Shown: positions 35,795 to 48,257, numbered from the stretch's first letter. The stretch is DNA of 64,000 bases from AC-43 sp963728855 (GCA_963728855.1 CAVSLN010000001.1:682001-746000), one strand, 5' to 3'. The notes: a model not told the origin generated them from the sequence alone. A program made the numbers and translations.

Positions 35795-36043
35795 TTACCC
35801 GGGTTCGCCGCCCCGTAAGACCGCGAGGCGTTGCCGGTACTCCTGCTCATCGATCTCGCCCCGGGCGAAACGTTCGGCGAGTATGTCCTCGGCCTTGCCG
35901 TGGTGGGTGTGTGTCCCGCTGCGGCCCAGGTAGCGGACCAGCAGGGCGACACCGAGGATGAGCAGCACCCAGAACAGCAGCAGGTTCAAGCCCATGACGA
36001 TCCGGGCCCAGGCATCCAGTGCCTGATCGGGCAGGTCCATCAT
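35795..36043 (-). CDS. Small membrane protein with SHOCT domain
   Basis: The ATG at 36043 is preceded by GAGGAG. The 82-residue protein has one membrane helix (MGLNLLLFWVLLILGVALLVRYL) and a C-terminal SHOCT motif (AEDILAERFARGEIDEQEYRQRLAVL). SHOCT domains are short oligomerisation modules found at protein ends. It lies downstream of an ECF sigma/anti-sigma pair on the same strand and could belong to that regulon; the 75-base gap leaves this open. Confidence 0.85.
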   Translation of the reverse strand: MMDLPDQALDAWARIVMGLNLLLFWVLLILGVALLVRYLGRSGTHTHHGKAEDILAERFARGEIDEQEYRQRLAVLRGGEPG

Positions 36044-36117
36044 CGATGATCACTCCTCGGTACGGCGTCGGTGCAGGACGTCCCGCCGGCCGATAGGGGT
36101 TGCTCGATCGAGGCGGC

Positions 36118-36925
36118 TCATGGGCCCTGCCGATTGCCATCGGGAACGGAGCCACTCTGGCCCGATCCGCCATGGCCACCGTCATGGGGATCATCCTGCG
36201 AGCCGTTCGGGCCGACGACGCCGCGTTGACCGTTCTCGCCGTCCTGGTTGTTCTGCTGGCTGGGATCCGACGTGTTGTCTTGCTGACCGGCGAGCTGAGC
36301 GGCGCGTTGGTCGAGGCTGGCGAGCTCCGCGCCGAACTGGAGCCGGGTCGGCGTATCGACGATGCGTGGGATCAGCTCACGGGCGTCGGTGAGGTTATGC
36401 CGGGCGTCATCGATTGCGGTCACGCGCGCCGGGCCGCTGCTGGCGGCGGCCCGGTCGAGGGCTTGCCGGGCGTTGGTCAGATGCAGGCGGGCGCTCTCGG
36501 CCGGGGATGGCTGTCCCTGGTCGAAGAGCAGCTGGTGCAGTGGGTACAGGGGGGCGTCGGGGGAGGTGCTCATCGGCACCGCTATCGCCAGGGCGAGGCA
36601 GGCGAGCATGGGGATGGCCAGCAGCCGAGGGCGGGCCCTACCGGGTCGGCTGGCGTGGGCGGCACGGGGCCTGCGTGGCCGGCGAGGCCGCAGAACGGTC
36701 GCGGCCGTCGGTGTCGGGTGACCCGCGGTGACTCGGACGTAGCGCCGGCAACCGGCGGCGCGGGGTGAGCGCCGCCGCCCGCCCGTCGATCTCCTCGGCG
36801 AAGCTGGCCAGGGCGGCGAGGACATGATCGGTGTCACCGTGCTCACGGCGCGCGACCGCGTCGAGCGCCAGGTCAAGGGCGATGACCTCGCGTTCGGTAA
36901 CGTCGTCCCGTGGATCGTAGATCAT
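36118..36925 (-). CDS. Membrane protein with DUF5667-like domain, probable anti-sigma factor (frame break)
   Basis: The ATG (36925) overlaps the stop of the sigma gene (ATGA), the usual sigma/anti-sigma coupling. The cytoplasmic N-terminus (MIYDPRDDVTEREVIALDLALDAV...FAEEIDGRAAAL) is in one frame. Near 36750 the frame shifts and continues with an Arg-rich stretch and a membrane helix (LLAIPMLACLALAIAVPM). A DUF5667-like segment follows (APLYPLHQLLFDQGQPSPAESARLHLTNARQAL), then a Gln/Asn/Gly-rich extracellular tail. DUF5667 proteins typically accompany ECF sigma factors in actinomycetes. The break may be a sequencing error; if real, the sigma factor would be freed from control. Confidence 0.7.
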
Positions 36926-37512
36926 GAGGCGCTCTCCGGGTTGGGGATGAGCCGAGGGCGCAATGCGCTGACCGCGCGGTGCTGCAGGACACGTACGCCG
37001 CCCACGGTCAGCTTCAAGGCGGCGGCGGTCTCAGCGGTGGACAGTCCCACGATCACGCGAAGCAGCAGCACCTCGCGTTGGGTGTCGGGCAACGCCAGCA
37101 ACAGTGCTCGTACCCGCGCGGTGCCTTCATCATCTTCGACGAGCTCGGCGGGACCTGGTCGCGGATCCACCACGGCCACCACGGCCACGCCATGCTCACC
37201 CATCGGGACGTCCTTTCGCACTGACCGTGCGCGGGTGCGGTCGGTGAGCTTGTTGTGGGCGATGGCGAAGACAAGCGCCCACATCGATCGGCCGAGATCC
37301 TGCCATCCCGGTAGGGCGCGCAGCACTCCCAGGCAGGTGTCCTGGGCCAGGTCCTGGGCGTCGTCGTCCGGCAACCCCCGCGCCAGGGCATAACGCAGAA
37401 CCCCCGTGCGCACCAAACGCAGCAGCTGATCGCGGCTGGCCGCGTCACCGCCCTGCGCGGTCGCCACCAGCCGGCTCAGGTCGTCGCTTGGCTTGCCCAT
37501 CTGTTCGTACAT
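36922..37512 (-). CDS. ECF-type sigma factor (sigma/anti-sigma operon)
   Basis: Region 2 (RYALARGLPDDDAQDLAQDTCLGVLRALPGWQDLGRSMWALVFAIAHNKLTDRTRAR, read in pieces) and region 4 (LPDTQREVLLLRVIVGLSTAETAAALKLTVGGVRVLQHRAV) are complete. The start is uncertain: ATG 37512 (MYEQMGKPSDD) or 37500; neither has a strong ribosome site. The next gene on the strand overlaps by four bases and encodes the likely anti-sigma factor. Two copies of TCGTTGTTAACA lie upstream in the divergent promoter region shared with the secreted repeat protein at 37669. Confidence 0.88.
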   Translation of the reverse strand: MYEQMGKPSDDLSRLVATAQGGDAASRDQLLRLVRTGVLRYALARGLPDDDAQDLAQDTCLGVLRALPGWQDLGRSMWALVFAIAHNKLTDRTRARSVRKDVPMGEHGVAVVAVVDPRPGPAELVEDDEGTARVRALLLALPDTQREVLLLRVIVGLSTAETAAALKLTVGGVRVLQHRAVSALRPRLIPNPESAS

Positions 37513-37525
37513 CGAACAAGGCGCC

Positions 37526-37604
37526 TCGTTGTTAACAGCAGAGCCCGGCCGCGGGTAGGTCCGTGGCCGCCGACATCGCGCCGCCCGATACGTCGTTGTT
37601 AACA
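37526..37604. promoter_or_regulatory. Two direct copies of TCGTTGTTAACA in a divergent promoter
   Basis: The 12-mer occurs at 37526-37537 and again at 37593-37604, in the same orientation, 67 bases apart. Its core TGTTAACA is itself palindromic. They lie between the sigma factor gene (minus) and the secreted repeat protein (plus). They could be operators or promoter -35 elements for the sigma factor itself; the sequence alone does not decide. Confidence 0.5.
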
Positions 37605-37668
37605 CTTCGCGGGTCGCGCCGATGTACTGGTGACTGTCTCACAGCTATCCCCAGCCAGGGAGCCTCAT

Positions 37669-38013
37669 ATGCGCAAGTTCAGCCTCGCGGCCAAGATCGC
37701 GGGCGGTGTCCTGATCGCGGTGGTGTTCACCGGAGGCGGCGTCGCGTTGGCGGCGGGGACCACCGCGGCCCCACAGGCGCCGTCCTTGCAGCCCTCCGCG
37801 CCCCCATCCGACGAAAACGAGCAGGGCCAGACCGGCGATCAGGGGCAGAGCGGCGAGTCGGGCCAGGCCAACCAGGCCGGCGACCAGGGCCAGAGCGGCG
37901 AGTCCGGCCACGCCAACGAGAACGGCGACCAGGGCCAGAAGGGCGACTCCGACCAGGCCAACGAGAACGGCGACCAGGACCACACGGGGCCTTCGGCCAG
38001 CCCGAGCAGGTAA
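37669..38013 (+). CDS. Secreted acidic Gln/Gly-rich repeat protein
   Basis: The ATG at 37669 is followed by a basic stretch and a signal/membrane segment (IAGGVLIAVVFTGGGVALAAG). The mature part consists of near-repeats of the type GDQGQSGESGQAN / NENGDQGQKGDSDQAN, acidic and without Cys. The product is 114 residues with no enzymatic domain; such repeats suggest a disordered cell-surface or exported peptide. It is divergent from the ECF sigma gene and followed by a strong terminator, so it is probably a single-gene transcript and a candidate member of that sigma factor's regulon. Confidence 0.75.
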   Translation: MRKFSLAAKIAGGVLIAVVFTGGGVALAAGTTAAPQAPSLQPSAPPSDENEQGQTGDQGQSGESGQANQAGDQGQSGESGHANENGDQGQKGDSDQANENGDQDHTGPSASPSR

Positions 38014-38051
38014 GGCCACTGTCACACGGCATGCTTTCCGCGGTCAGATCC

Positions 38052-38093
38052 GCCCCCGGTCCGTTCCAGCCCCCACCGGAACGGGCCGGGGGC
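38052..38093 (+). terminator. 16-bp hairpin after the repeat-protein gene
   Basis: GCCCCCGGTCCGTTCC (38052-38067) pairs with 38078-38093 with one G-U pair and a 10-base loop. It lies 40 bases after the stop at 38013 and before mtnA, which fits an intrinsic terminator. Confidence 0.7.
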
Positions 38094-38181
38094 CATCACC
38101 GGTCAGCGGTTCGCCCGGATAGCGGCACGGTGCGCCGGCAGCGTAGGGGCACCGAGACGGCGGACCGGTTAGCGTGGGGCC

Positions 38182-38814
38182 GTGCGCACGATCGACTGGG
38201 TGGATGGGGCTGTCGAGATCATCGACCAGACCGCGCCGCCCGACCAGACCCGGGTACTCCGGCTGTCCACAGTGGACGAACTGGTGGACGCGATCCGGCG
38301 GCTCGCCGTACGCGGAGCCCCGGCGCTCGGCGTCGCCGGAGCGCTCGGAGTCGTGCTCGCGGTCCGGCAGTACCCGGCCGACCCGGGGCGCCGCGACGCG
38401 GCCATCGAGGCGGTACGCACCGCCCGGCCGACCGCGGTCAACCTCGCGCACGGGGTGCGCCGGGTCGCCCGCCGGCTGTCCGCCGGCCGGGACGCGGTGC
38501 TCGCCGAGGCGCTGCGGGTACGGGACGAGGAGATCGCCAGCTCGGCCGGTCAGGCCCAGCTGGGCGCCGACCTGCTGACCGCGCTCTGCGGTCCGGCGCC
38601 GCGCCTGCTGACCCACTGCAACACCGGCGCGCTGGCCGCCGTGGTCGGCGGCACCGCGCTGTCCGTCGTGGCCGAGCTGCACCGGCGCGGGGCACTGGAC
38701 GGGGTGGTGGCCACCGAGACCCGCCCGCTGCTGCAGGGCGCCCGGCTCACCGCGTGGGAGCTGCGCCAGTTGGGGGTACCCTTCCGGGTCGCCGTCGAGG
38801 GGGCGGGGTTTTGA
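38182..38814 (+). pseudogene. mtnA: S-methyl-5-thioribose-1-phosphate isomerase, 3'-truncated
   Basis: MtnA converts methylthioribose-1-phosphate to the ribulose form in methionine salvage. From the GTG at 38182 the N-terminal two thirds are intact: the conserved VRGAPALGVAGALG, RPTAVNLAHGV and LLTHCNTGALAA (with the catalytic Cys region) are present. After VAVEGAG the gene runs into an IS4-type transposase fragment. The following Rossmann-like part with the catalytic Asp (VVGADRI) is missing and is not found elsewhere in the window. The 210-residue remnant versus about 340-350 for the family means loss of function here. Confidence 0.85.
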
Positions 38815-38985
38815 CGGCAACGACTTCCTGGCCGCGGTGGCCGGTACCGACGCGGACTTCCTGGTCCGGCTACGCGGAAACCGTAAGCCACGCGTGTTGC
38901 GCCGCTACCGCGACGGCTCGTACCTGGCACTGGTCGGCGGGCTACAACTGCGGGTCATCGAGTGTGAGATCAGCACCCCGCGACC
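38807..38985 (+). pseudogene. IS4-family transposase fragment
   Basis: Immediately after mtnA breaks off, the frame DGNDFLAAVAGTDADFLVRL, RYRDGSYLALVGG, LRVIECEI matches the segment around the second catalytic region of IS4-type transposases. It is only about 60 codons long, with neither start nor end, and is replaced by another transposase fragment after about 38980. Confidence 0.6.
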
Positions 38986-39194
38986 ACCGCCTGGCCGCCC
39001 AGTCGAAGAACTACCGGTACTCCACCAACCTGCAGGTCGCCATCGACGCGAACACCCGACTGGTGGTCGCCTTGGCCGATTCGCAGCCCGGCAACCGTAA
39101 CGACACCCTCGTATACCCATCCAGTGGCATCAGCCAGCAACTGGCCGGGCGGCCGACCATGGCTGACGGTGCCTACCGTTGGCAACCCGTATGA
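38975..39194 (+). pseudogene. IS5-type transposase fragment
   Basis: The frame HRLAAQSKNYRYSTNLQVAI, LVVALADSQPGNRNDTLVY, MADGAYRWQP up to the stop at 39194 matches the central DDE region of IS5/DDE_Tnp_4-type transposases, but is not the same protein as the one at 16240. It is joined end to end with the IS4 fragment, so two mobile elements have come and gone at this site. Confidence 0.6.
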
Positions 39195-39567
39195 CCCCGG
39201 TCGTGTCGACGGCGCTGCTGGTGCCCGCGGACGCGGCTCCGATAGCGCCAGCGGCGATGGCCGGTACCGCGCTCACGATCATGATGACCCCGGGCCCGCG
39301 ACCCGAACCATCGGTAGCCGTGCCTTCCTGTGGTCACTATCAATCCTCGATCGTCGCTGGGTTGTCACCTCCTCATCGCCGTCGGCGGGGCAGGGTGTTG
39401 CCGCTCGATACGGTTCGATCGGGTTCAGCAGCGGCGGAAGCGTACCGACAGGTCGCGACTACAATGGGTCACCACATGCGCATTGTGTCGATGTCGCCTC
39501 CCACGTCAGGTCCCTCGTACCCCGGTGGCTCTCCACGTGAGCCACGATCGACCGATGTGCCTCCCAG

Positions 39568-39846
39568 CTATCCGGTAACTCGGCCGCGATCTTTGAGCTG
39601 TACCGGTTCGGTCGACGGGTGCACGTCGAGCAACTCCGGTATGGCGCAGCGCGAGCGCGTCGGTAGCGGCGAGCAACAGACAGGAGCCGGGTGTGGTCTG
39701 CCAGCCGTACCGGTCCTCCAGGCTTCGACAGCGGCCGTGAGCCAGAGCAGTGCGGTGTTGAGCGACAGCCGACCGGACTGGTCGGCTGACCCGGCGGCTG
39801 AGGCGCCGTGATCGGGTGCTTGTCCTGTCGATGTTGACTTGTCCAC
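39568..39846 (-). CDS. Hypothetical small protein (doubtful)
   Basis: A GTG at 39846 is preceded by a GAGGAG ribosome site and opens a 92-residue frame (VDKSTSTGQAPDHGASAAGS...), with a possible helix LSLNTALLWLTAAVEAWRTG. No family is recognised and codon use after residue 50 looks random, so a frame break may have spoiled the 3' end. The rest of 39195-39885 shows no gene that I can support. Confidence 0.3.
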   Translation of the reverse strand: MDKSTSTGQAPDHGASAAGSADQSGRLSLNTALLWLTAAVEAWRTGTAGRPHPAPVCCSPLPTRSRCAIPELLDVHPSTEPVQLKDRGRVTG

Positions 39847-39885
39847 GGTTGGGACTCCTCTGGTAGACCCGGGAGTCCCGGCTGG

Positions 39886-40543
39886 TTACCAGCCGCGCGC
39901 TCGCCACTCCGGGATGGCCGGTCGTTCCTGCGCCGAGCGTGCTGTCGTTGCCGTGGCCTGGGTAGAACCAGGTCTCGTCGGGCAGCCGGTCGAACAGCTT
40001 GGTCTCGACGTCGTCGCAGCAGTGACCGGAAGTTCTCGGCCGACCCGAAGGTGTTGCCGACGCCGCCGGGAAACAGGGAGTCGCCGGTGAACAGGTGCGG
40101 GATGCCGGCCGGGTCGCGGTACAGCAGCGCGATCGAGCCCGGCGTATGGCCGACGAGGTGGATGACCTCCAGCGCGCAGTCGCCGACCGGGATCGTGTCG
40201 CCGTCGGCCACGGTGTCCAGCGTGACGGCAGCGCGGCCGCGTCGTCGGCGTGCGCCAGCGCCGCGCGCCCCGGTCGCGGCCACGTACGGCCTCCAGCGCC
40301 TGCCAGTGGTCCGGATGGCGGTGCGTGGTGACCACCGGGCCAGGCCGGCGTCGCCGATGATGCCGAGCAGGCGGTGCAGGCTCGTTCGCCGCGTCGATCA
40401 GCACCTGCTCGCCGGTACCGACAGCAGCGCAGCAGGTACGCGTTGTTGTCCATCGGGCCGACCGACACCTTGGTGATGGTCAGGTTCGGCAGCTCGCGGA
40501 CGGCCGGCGACGGAACCGGGGGAGACGTTCCGGTGTAGGTCAT
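39886..40543 (-). CDS. MBL-fold metallo-hydrolase (several frame breaks)
   Basis: From the ATG at 40543 (MTYTGTSPPVP...NLTITKVSVGPMDNNAYLL) through pieces in other frames, the glyoxalase II-like metallo-beta-lactamase fold can be followed. Landmarks are VVTTHRHPDHW (the HxHxDH metal motif), LEVIHLVGHTPGSIALLY (His), HLFTGDSLFPGG (Asp) and DETWFYPGHGNDSTLG (His), ending at 39886. At least three single-base breaks interrupt it. Proteins of this group hydrolyse thioesters or related small substrates using two zinc ions. The start lies 3 bases beyond the upstream gene's stop, so the two form an operon. Confidence 0.75.
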
Positions 40544-40545
40544 GG

Positions 40546-41246
40546 TCAGATCCATTCCGGGATCGTGGGCAGCGTACCGGCCGGCTCGACGGTCAGGTCC
40601 GTACCGGCGGACCGGCCGGTCAGCCAGGCGGCGATGGCGTACGCGGGGCCGCCGTACCTCCGGCGGGCCGCCGTCGCCGACCGGCACCAGGTGCCCGAGC
40701 TCGTCCGGGCGCAGGGTCAGCGAGACGCCTTCCAGCCCGCCGGCCACCTCGTGCAGCAGCCGGTGGGCGAAAGACTCCGGCCAGTCCGTCGGGCGTGTAG
40801 CCGGCCGCCAGGTCGACGTGGTGCACCTCGACCTCGCGCAGCCGGCGCCACGGTACGACCGCGGCCGGGTGCCGGCCGTCCGGCAGGTCGAGCTCGGCGA
40901 GCCAGGCGTCCACCGACAACCCGCCCGCGGCCTCGGCGAACCGGGCCGAGCTGTCCCGTACGTCGGCGAGGAGCACCTCCCACGGGCGGCGGGAACCGGC
41001 CTCGATGTCCGCCTTCCGGTGCTCGCGGCTCGGGTACGCCGGGGTCACCACGCCCGTGCGCGCCCAGGTGACCAGGTTGCCCAGGGCGTCGGCGTTGCGG
41101 GCGACATGGGTGAGCACGTGACCGCGGGTCCAGCCGGGCAGCATGCACGGCGCGCCAGGATCCGGGTCGAGCTCCGCGGCCGTCTCCAATAACCGGCCGG
41201 TGGCCCGGTCGACCTCACCCAACAGAGCCAAGGGATCAGTGGTCAC
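40546..41246 (-). CDS. Mycothiol-dependent maleylpyruvate isomerase/DinB-family protein (frame breaks)
   Basis: The GTG at 41246 follows GAGGAGAC. The N-terminal DinB-like four-helix domain is clear: LPGWTRGHVLTHVARNADAL with a metal-ligand His, and REVEVHHVDLAAGYTPDGL with the second metal site. Breaks near 40775 and 40650 move the C-terminal part (SLTLRPDELGHLVPVGDGG) and the end (PAGTLPTIPEWI, stop 40546-40548) into other frames. This family uses mycothiol as cofactor for isomerisation or conjugation in actinomycetes. The MBL hydrolase follows directly. Confidence 0.75.
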
Positions 41247-41443
41247 CGCAGTCTCCTCGCTCGCTCCGCCCGGCCGCTTGGTGCGTCCTCGCTGCACGCG
41301 CTGCCATCGCGCCAGGGCCGCTCGCTGACCGTACCCGATGCGTTAATGCCTTTCCCGGGACGGAGCCGGCGCATACCGTCGAAGCCGACGCGTCGCGGAC
41401 CGGTCGAGAGGAGGTCTCCCACCTCCACGACAAAGGAAAGTCG

Positions 41444-42513
41444 ATGGTATTCGATCTTGCGTGCCTTGGCTGGGACGCGGCCTGGGCGGGCGCGTATGCG
41501 CCGCTGGCCCGGCCGGACCAGCGGCCCGCTCGGGTGACCCGGGTGGACCGCGGGGTGTGTAGCTTGCTGGCGGCGGACGGTGCCGCACGGGCCAGCCTCG
41601 GCGGCGCGCTGCTCGCCAGCGCCGGCCGGGACCCGTTGGCGCTGCCGTGCGCCGGGGACTGGGTGGCGCTATGCACCTGGCCTGACCAGCGCACCACGGT
41701 CGAGGCGGTGCTGCCGCGGCGCACCCAGGTGGTCCGGACGGCCGCCGGGCGGCAGTCGCGCGGGCAGGTGCTCGCCGCCAACCTCGACGTCGCCGCGGTG
41801 GTCGAGCCGCTGCACCCGGCGCCGGACACCGGGCCGGGTCGAGCGGCTGCTCGCACTGGCCTGGGAGTCCGGGGCGCGGCCGCTCGTCGTGCTCACCAAG
41901 GCCGATCTCGTACCGCGGCCGGAGCGGGTGGCCGCCCAGCTGATGGCTGTCGCGCCCGGCGTGGACGTGGTGCTGGTCAGCGCGAAGCGGGGGACCGGAC
42001 TGGACCGGCTGCGCCCGCTGGTCACCGCCGGCCGTACCCTCGGGCTGCTCGGGCCGTCCGGGTCGGGCAAGTCCACGCTGGTCAACGCGCTGGCCGGGGC
42101 GACGGTGATGGCCACCCAGGCGATCCGGCGGGCGGACGGGCGCGGGCGGCACGCCACGACATACCGGGCGCTGGTCCCGATGCCGGACGGCGGCGCCGTA
42201 CTGGACACCCCGGGGCCGCGCGGCGGTCGGCCTGTACGACGATGGTCTCGACCAGGTTTTCGCGGACGTTGACGCGCTCGGGGCGGACTGCCGATTCGCC
42301 GATTGCGGGCACGAGAGCGAGCCGGGGTGCGCGGTGCGCGCCGCGCTCGCCAGGGGCGAGCTGTCCGCGCGGCGGCTGGACAGCTGGCGCCGGCTGCGCC
42401 GGGAGCTGGCGTGGCAGGCCCGGCGGCGCGACGCCCGGCTCGCGGCGCAGGCCAGGTCGGGGCTCCGCCAGCGGTACGAGCACCGGCGCGCGGCCGGCCG
42501 GTCGCGCCCCTGA
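41444..42513 (+). CDS. rsgA: Ribosome small-subunit-dependent GTPase A (two frame breaks)
   Basis: RsgA is a late assembly GTPase for the 30S subunit. From the ATG at 41444 an OB-fold N-terminus (RVTRVDRGVCSLLAAD...GDWVALC) is followed by a circularly permuted GTPase: VVLTKADL (G4), then GPSGSGKSTLVNAL (G1) and LDTPG (G3). The zinc-binding C-terminus (DCRFADCGHESEPGCAV) completes the family signature. Breaks of one base near 41832 and 42222 put the three blocks in three frames; joined they give a protein of normal length. Not in an obvious operon. Confidence 0.88.
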
Positions 42514-42597
42514 CCTGCGGGCGAGGGAAACTGTCATACGGCGTGGATAGAGTTGCGGCGGCGTTGTCCTGCCGACACCTACCCGGACAGTCCGTCC

Positions 42598-42640
42598 ATA
42601 GACACAGGTCCCGTAGACACAGTTCCGTCCGTAGACATCA
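42598..42640 (+). repeat. Triple (A/G)TAGACA repeat in the uvrA leader
   Basis: ATAGACACAG (42598-42607), GTAGACACAG (42613-42622) and GTAGACATCA (42631-42640) lie 15 and 18 bases apart, just before the uvrA start at 42656. They do not match the actinobacterial LexA box. Function unknown. Confidence 0.45.
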
Positions 42641-42655
42641 GTGGAGCCGCCGGCC

Positions 42656-45616
<2,961 letters not shown>

Positions 45617-45705
45617 AACGCGTGCCCGCCGCTCGCCGCTGAACCTTCCCGGGCAGACTCTGCGTGTGTCTTCGGGCAACGGGTCTCGGCAGCGGAGAGG
45701 AAGAC

Positions 45706-46185
45706 ATGGGCGTGACCAACGACGACACGGGCAGGACCGGGCGCCGCGCGGTGCTGGCGGGCATCGGCGCCGCCGGGGCGGTGGCGACGCTGGCCGCGTG
45801 CGGCTCGTCCGGCAGCTCCAGCGGCGCTAACCCCACCGGTGAGGGGACCACGACCGGCGGCGCTACGCCGACCGGTGCGGGCGCGACCGCCGGGTCCGGC
45901 AACGGCGGCGCCATCAAGACCAGCGACATCCCGGTCGGCGGCGGCAAGATCTACGCCGACCAGGACGTGGTCGTCACCCAGCCGACGGCCGGGCAGTTCA
46001 AGGCGTTCAGCAGCACCTGTACCCACCGGGCTGCCCCGTCTCCACGGTGACCGACGGGGTCATCCAGTGCCCGTGCCACGGCAGCCAGTACTCGTCGCGG
46101 ACGGCTCGGTCAAGGGCGGCCCGGCGCCACGCCGTTGCCCGCCAAGAAGGTCGCGGTCTCCGGCGACACGATCTCCGTCAGCTGA
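45706..46185 (+). CDS. Rieske [2Fe-2S] lipoprotein (frame breaks)
   Basis: The ATG at 45706 follows GGAGAGG. The N-terminus has a twin-arginine motif (GRTGRRAVLAG), a hydrophobic segment and a lipobox (TLAAC), so the protein should be exported folded with its cluster and lipid-anchored. A Gly/Thr-rich linker precedes a Rieske domain with the cluster ligands in CTHRG/CPVS and CPCHGSQYS. The expected C-terminal KVAVSGDTISVS ends at 46185. Breaks occur near 46033, 46101 and 46122. Small Tat-exported Rieske proteins of this kind are common in actinomycetes; the electron partner is unknown. Confidence 0.8.
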
Positions 46186-46259
46186 CGCGGCGAGAGCCGG
46201 CCGGTGACCCGAAGATCGGGCGCCGGCCGACCGTCGTACCCCCTCGATAAGCTTGCGGC

Positions 46260-48206
46260 GTGCCCGATCCGTCGACGTACCGTCCCGCGCCCGGCACCAT
46301 TCCCGATGCGCCCGGGGTCTACCGGTTCCGCGACCCGACCGGTCGGGTGATCTACGTCGGCAAGGCCAAGAGCCTGCGCAGCCGGCTCAACTCCTACTTC
46401 GCCGACCCGTGGACGCTGCACGCGCGCACCCACCAGATGGTCACCACGGCCGCCAGCGTGGACTGGATCACCGTCGGCACCGAGGTCGAGGCGCTCCAGC
46501 AGGAGTACACCTGGATCAAGCAGTACGACCCCCGGTTCAACGTCCGGTACCGCGACGACAAGTCCTACCCCTACCTCGCCGTCACCCTCGACGAGGAGTA
46601 TCCCGCGGCTGCAGGTGATGCGCGGGCGCGAAGCGCAAGGGCGTGCGCTACTTCGGGCCCGTACTCGCACGCCTGGGCCATCCGCGAGACCCTCGACCTG
46701 CTGCTGCGGGTCTTCCCGGCGCGTACCTGCTCGGCCGGGGTGTTCAAGCGCTCCGGCCAGATCGGCCGGCCCTGCCTGCTCGGCTACATCGGCAAGTGCT
46801 CGGCGCCCGTGCGTCGGGCGGGTGAACGCCGAGCGAGCACCGGGCGATCGTCGAGCGACTTCTGCGACTTCATGGCCGGGCGCACCGACACGTCATGGAG
46901 CGCGGCCTCGAACGGGAGATGCAGGCGGCCTGCGGCGGAGCTGGAGTTCGAGCGGGCCGCCCGGCTGCGCGACGACCTGGCCGCGCTGCGCCGGGCGATG
47001 GAGAAGCAGGCGGTGGTGCTCGGCGACGGCACCGACGCCGACGTGGTCGCGTTCGCCGAGGACCCGCTCGAGGCCGCCGTCCAGGTCTTCCACGTGCGCG
47101 GCGGCCGGGTGCGCGGCCAGCGCGGCTGGGTGGTGGAGAAGACCGAGGAGCTGACCACCGGCGACCTGGTGCACCACTTCTGCACCCAGGTCTACGGCGC
47201 CGAGCAGGGCGAGGGCGACGTGCCGCGCGAGCTGCTGGTCCCCGCGTTGCCGGCCGACGCCGACGCGCTGGCCGAGTGGCTGGCCCAGCACCGCGGCAGC
47301 CGGGTCGTCCTGCGGGTACCGCAGCGCGGCGACAAGAAGGCGCTGATGGAGACCGTGGCGCGCAACGCCGGGCGAGGCGCTCGCCCAGCACAAGCTGCGC
47401 CGGGCCGGCGACCTGACCACCCGCAGCAAGGCGCTGGAGGAGATCGCCGAGGCGCTCGGCATGGGGCAGGCGCCGCTGCGCATCGAGTGCTACGACGTCT
47501 CGCAGATCCAGGGCACCGACGTGGTGGCCAGCATGGTGGTCTTCGAGGACGGGCTGGCGCGCAAGAGCGAATACCGGCGCTTCGCCGTACGGGGCGCGAC
47601 CGATGACCTGTCCGCGATGTCCGAGGTGCTGCGCCGCCGGTTCGCCCGCTACCTGGACGCCGTGGCCGGGACCGGCGACGGGCCGCCCATCGACCCGGCA
47701 GAGCTTGATTGGGCCGCTCCCGAGGTCGCGGCCGCGAGCCGGCCGCGCAAGTTCGCGTACCCGCCGCAGCTGGTCGTCGTCGACGGCGGTGAGCCGCAGG
47801 TCAACGCGGCCGCCGCAGGTGCTCGCCGAGCTGGGCGTCGCCGACATAGCGCTGTGCGGGCTGGCCAAGCGGCTGGAGGAGGTGTGGCTGCCGGGCGAGG
47901 AGTTCCCGGTCATCCTGCCGCGTACCTCCGAGGGGCTCTACCTGCTGCAGCGGGTGCGCGACGAGGCGCACCGGTTCGCCATCACCTTCCACCGGCAGCG
48001 CCGCTCGAAGCGGATGACCGCCTCGGCGCTCGACGCCATCCCCGGCCTCGGCGAGATCCGCCGCAAGGCGCTGCTGCACCCATTTCGGCTCGCTCAAGCG
48101 GCTGGCCGGCGCCACCCCCGAGGAGATCGCCGAGGTCCCCGGCATCGGCCCGCGCACGGCCGAGGCGATCACGGCCGCGCTACACACGGAGTCCGCTTCC
48201 CCCTGA
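46260..48206 (+). CDS. uvrC: Excinuclease ABC subunit C (many frame breaks)
   Basis: UvrC makes both incisions beside DNA damage. From the GTG at 46260: an N-terminal GIY-YIG nuclease (GVYRFRDPTGRVIYVGKAKSLRSRL), a Cys-rich stretch (CLLGYIGKCSAPC), a UVR helix region (ELEFERAARLRDDLAALRRAM), an RNase-H-like nuclease (RIECYDVSQIQGTDVVASMVVF...VDGGEPQVNAA), and C-terminal helix-hairpin-helix motifs (IPGLGEIRRKALL, VPGIGPRTAEAI). At least eight single-base breaks occur, clustered at 46605-46935 and again near 47370, 47815 and 48083. The domains are all present, so decay is unlikely. Confidence 0.88.
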
Positions 48207-48257
48207 CGACGCTCGTCTAGGATCGACTAGCCCTGAAAGCGGGCGAGGGGGTGCCGT

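Noticed and set aside
37810..38010. Tandem repeats that could suggest a CRISPR-like or minisatellite array
   Set aside because: The repeats are in-frame codon repeats of a secreted protein with a signal segment, without spacer structure.
37563..39194. 543-residue plus-strand frame linking the repeat-protein region, mtnA and a transposase tail
   Set aside because: Over mtnA it is out of frame with the conserved protein; only its last 70 codons (the IS5-type fragment) are meaningful.
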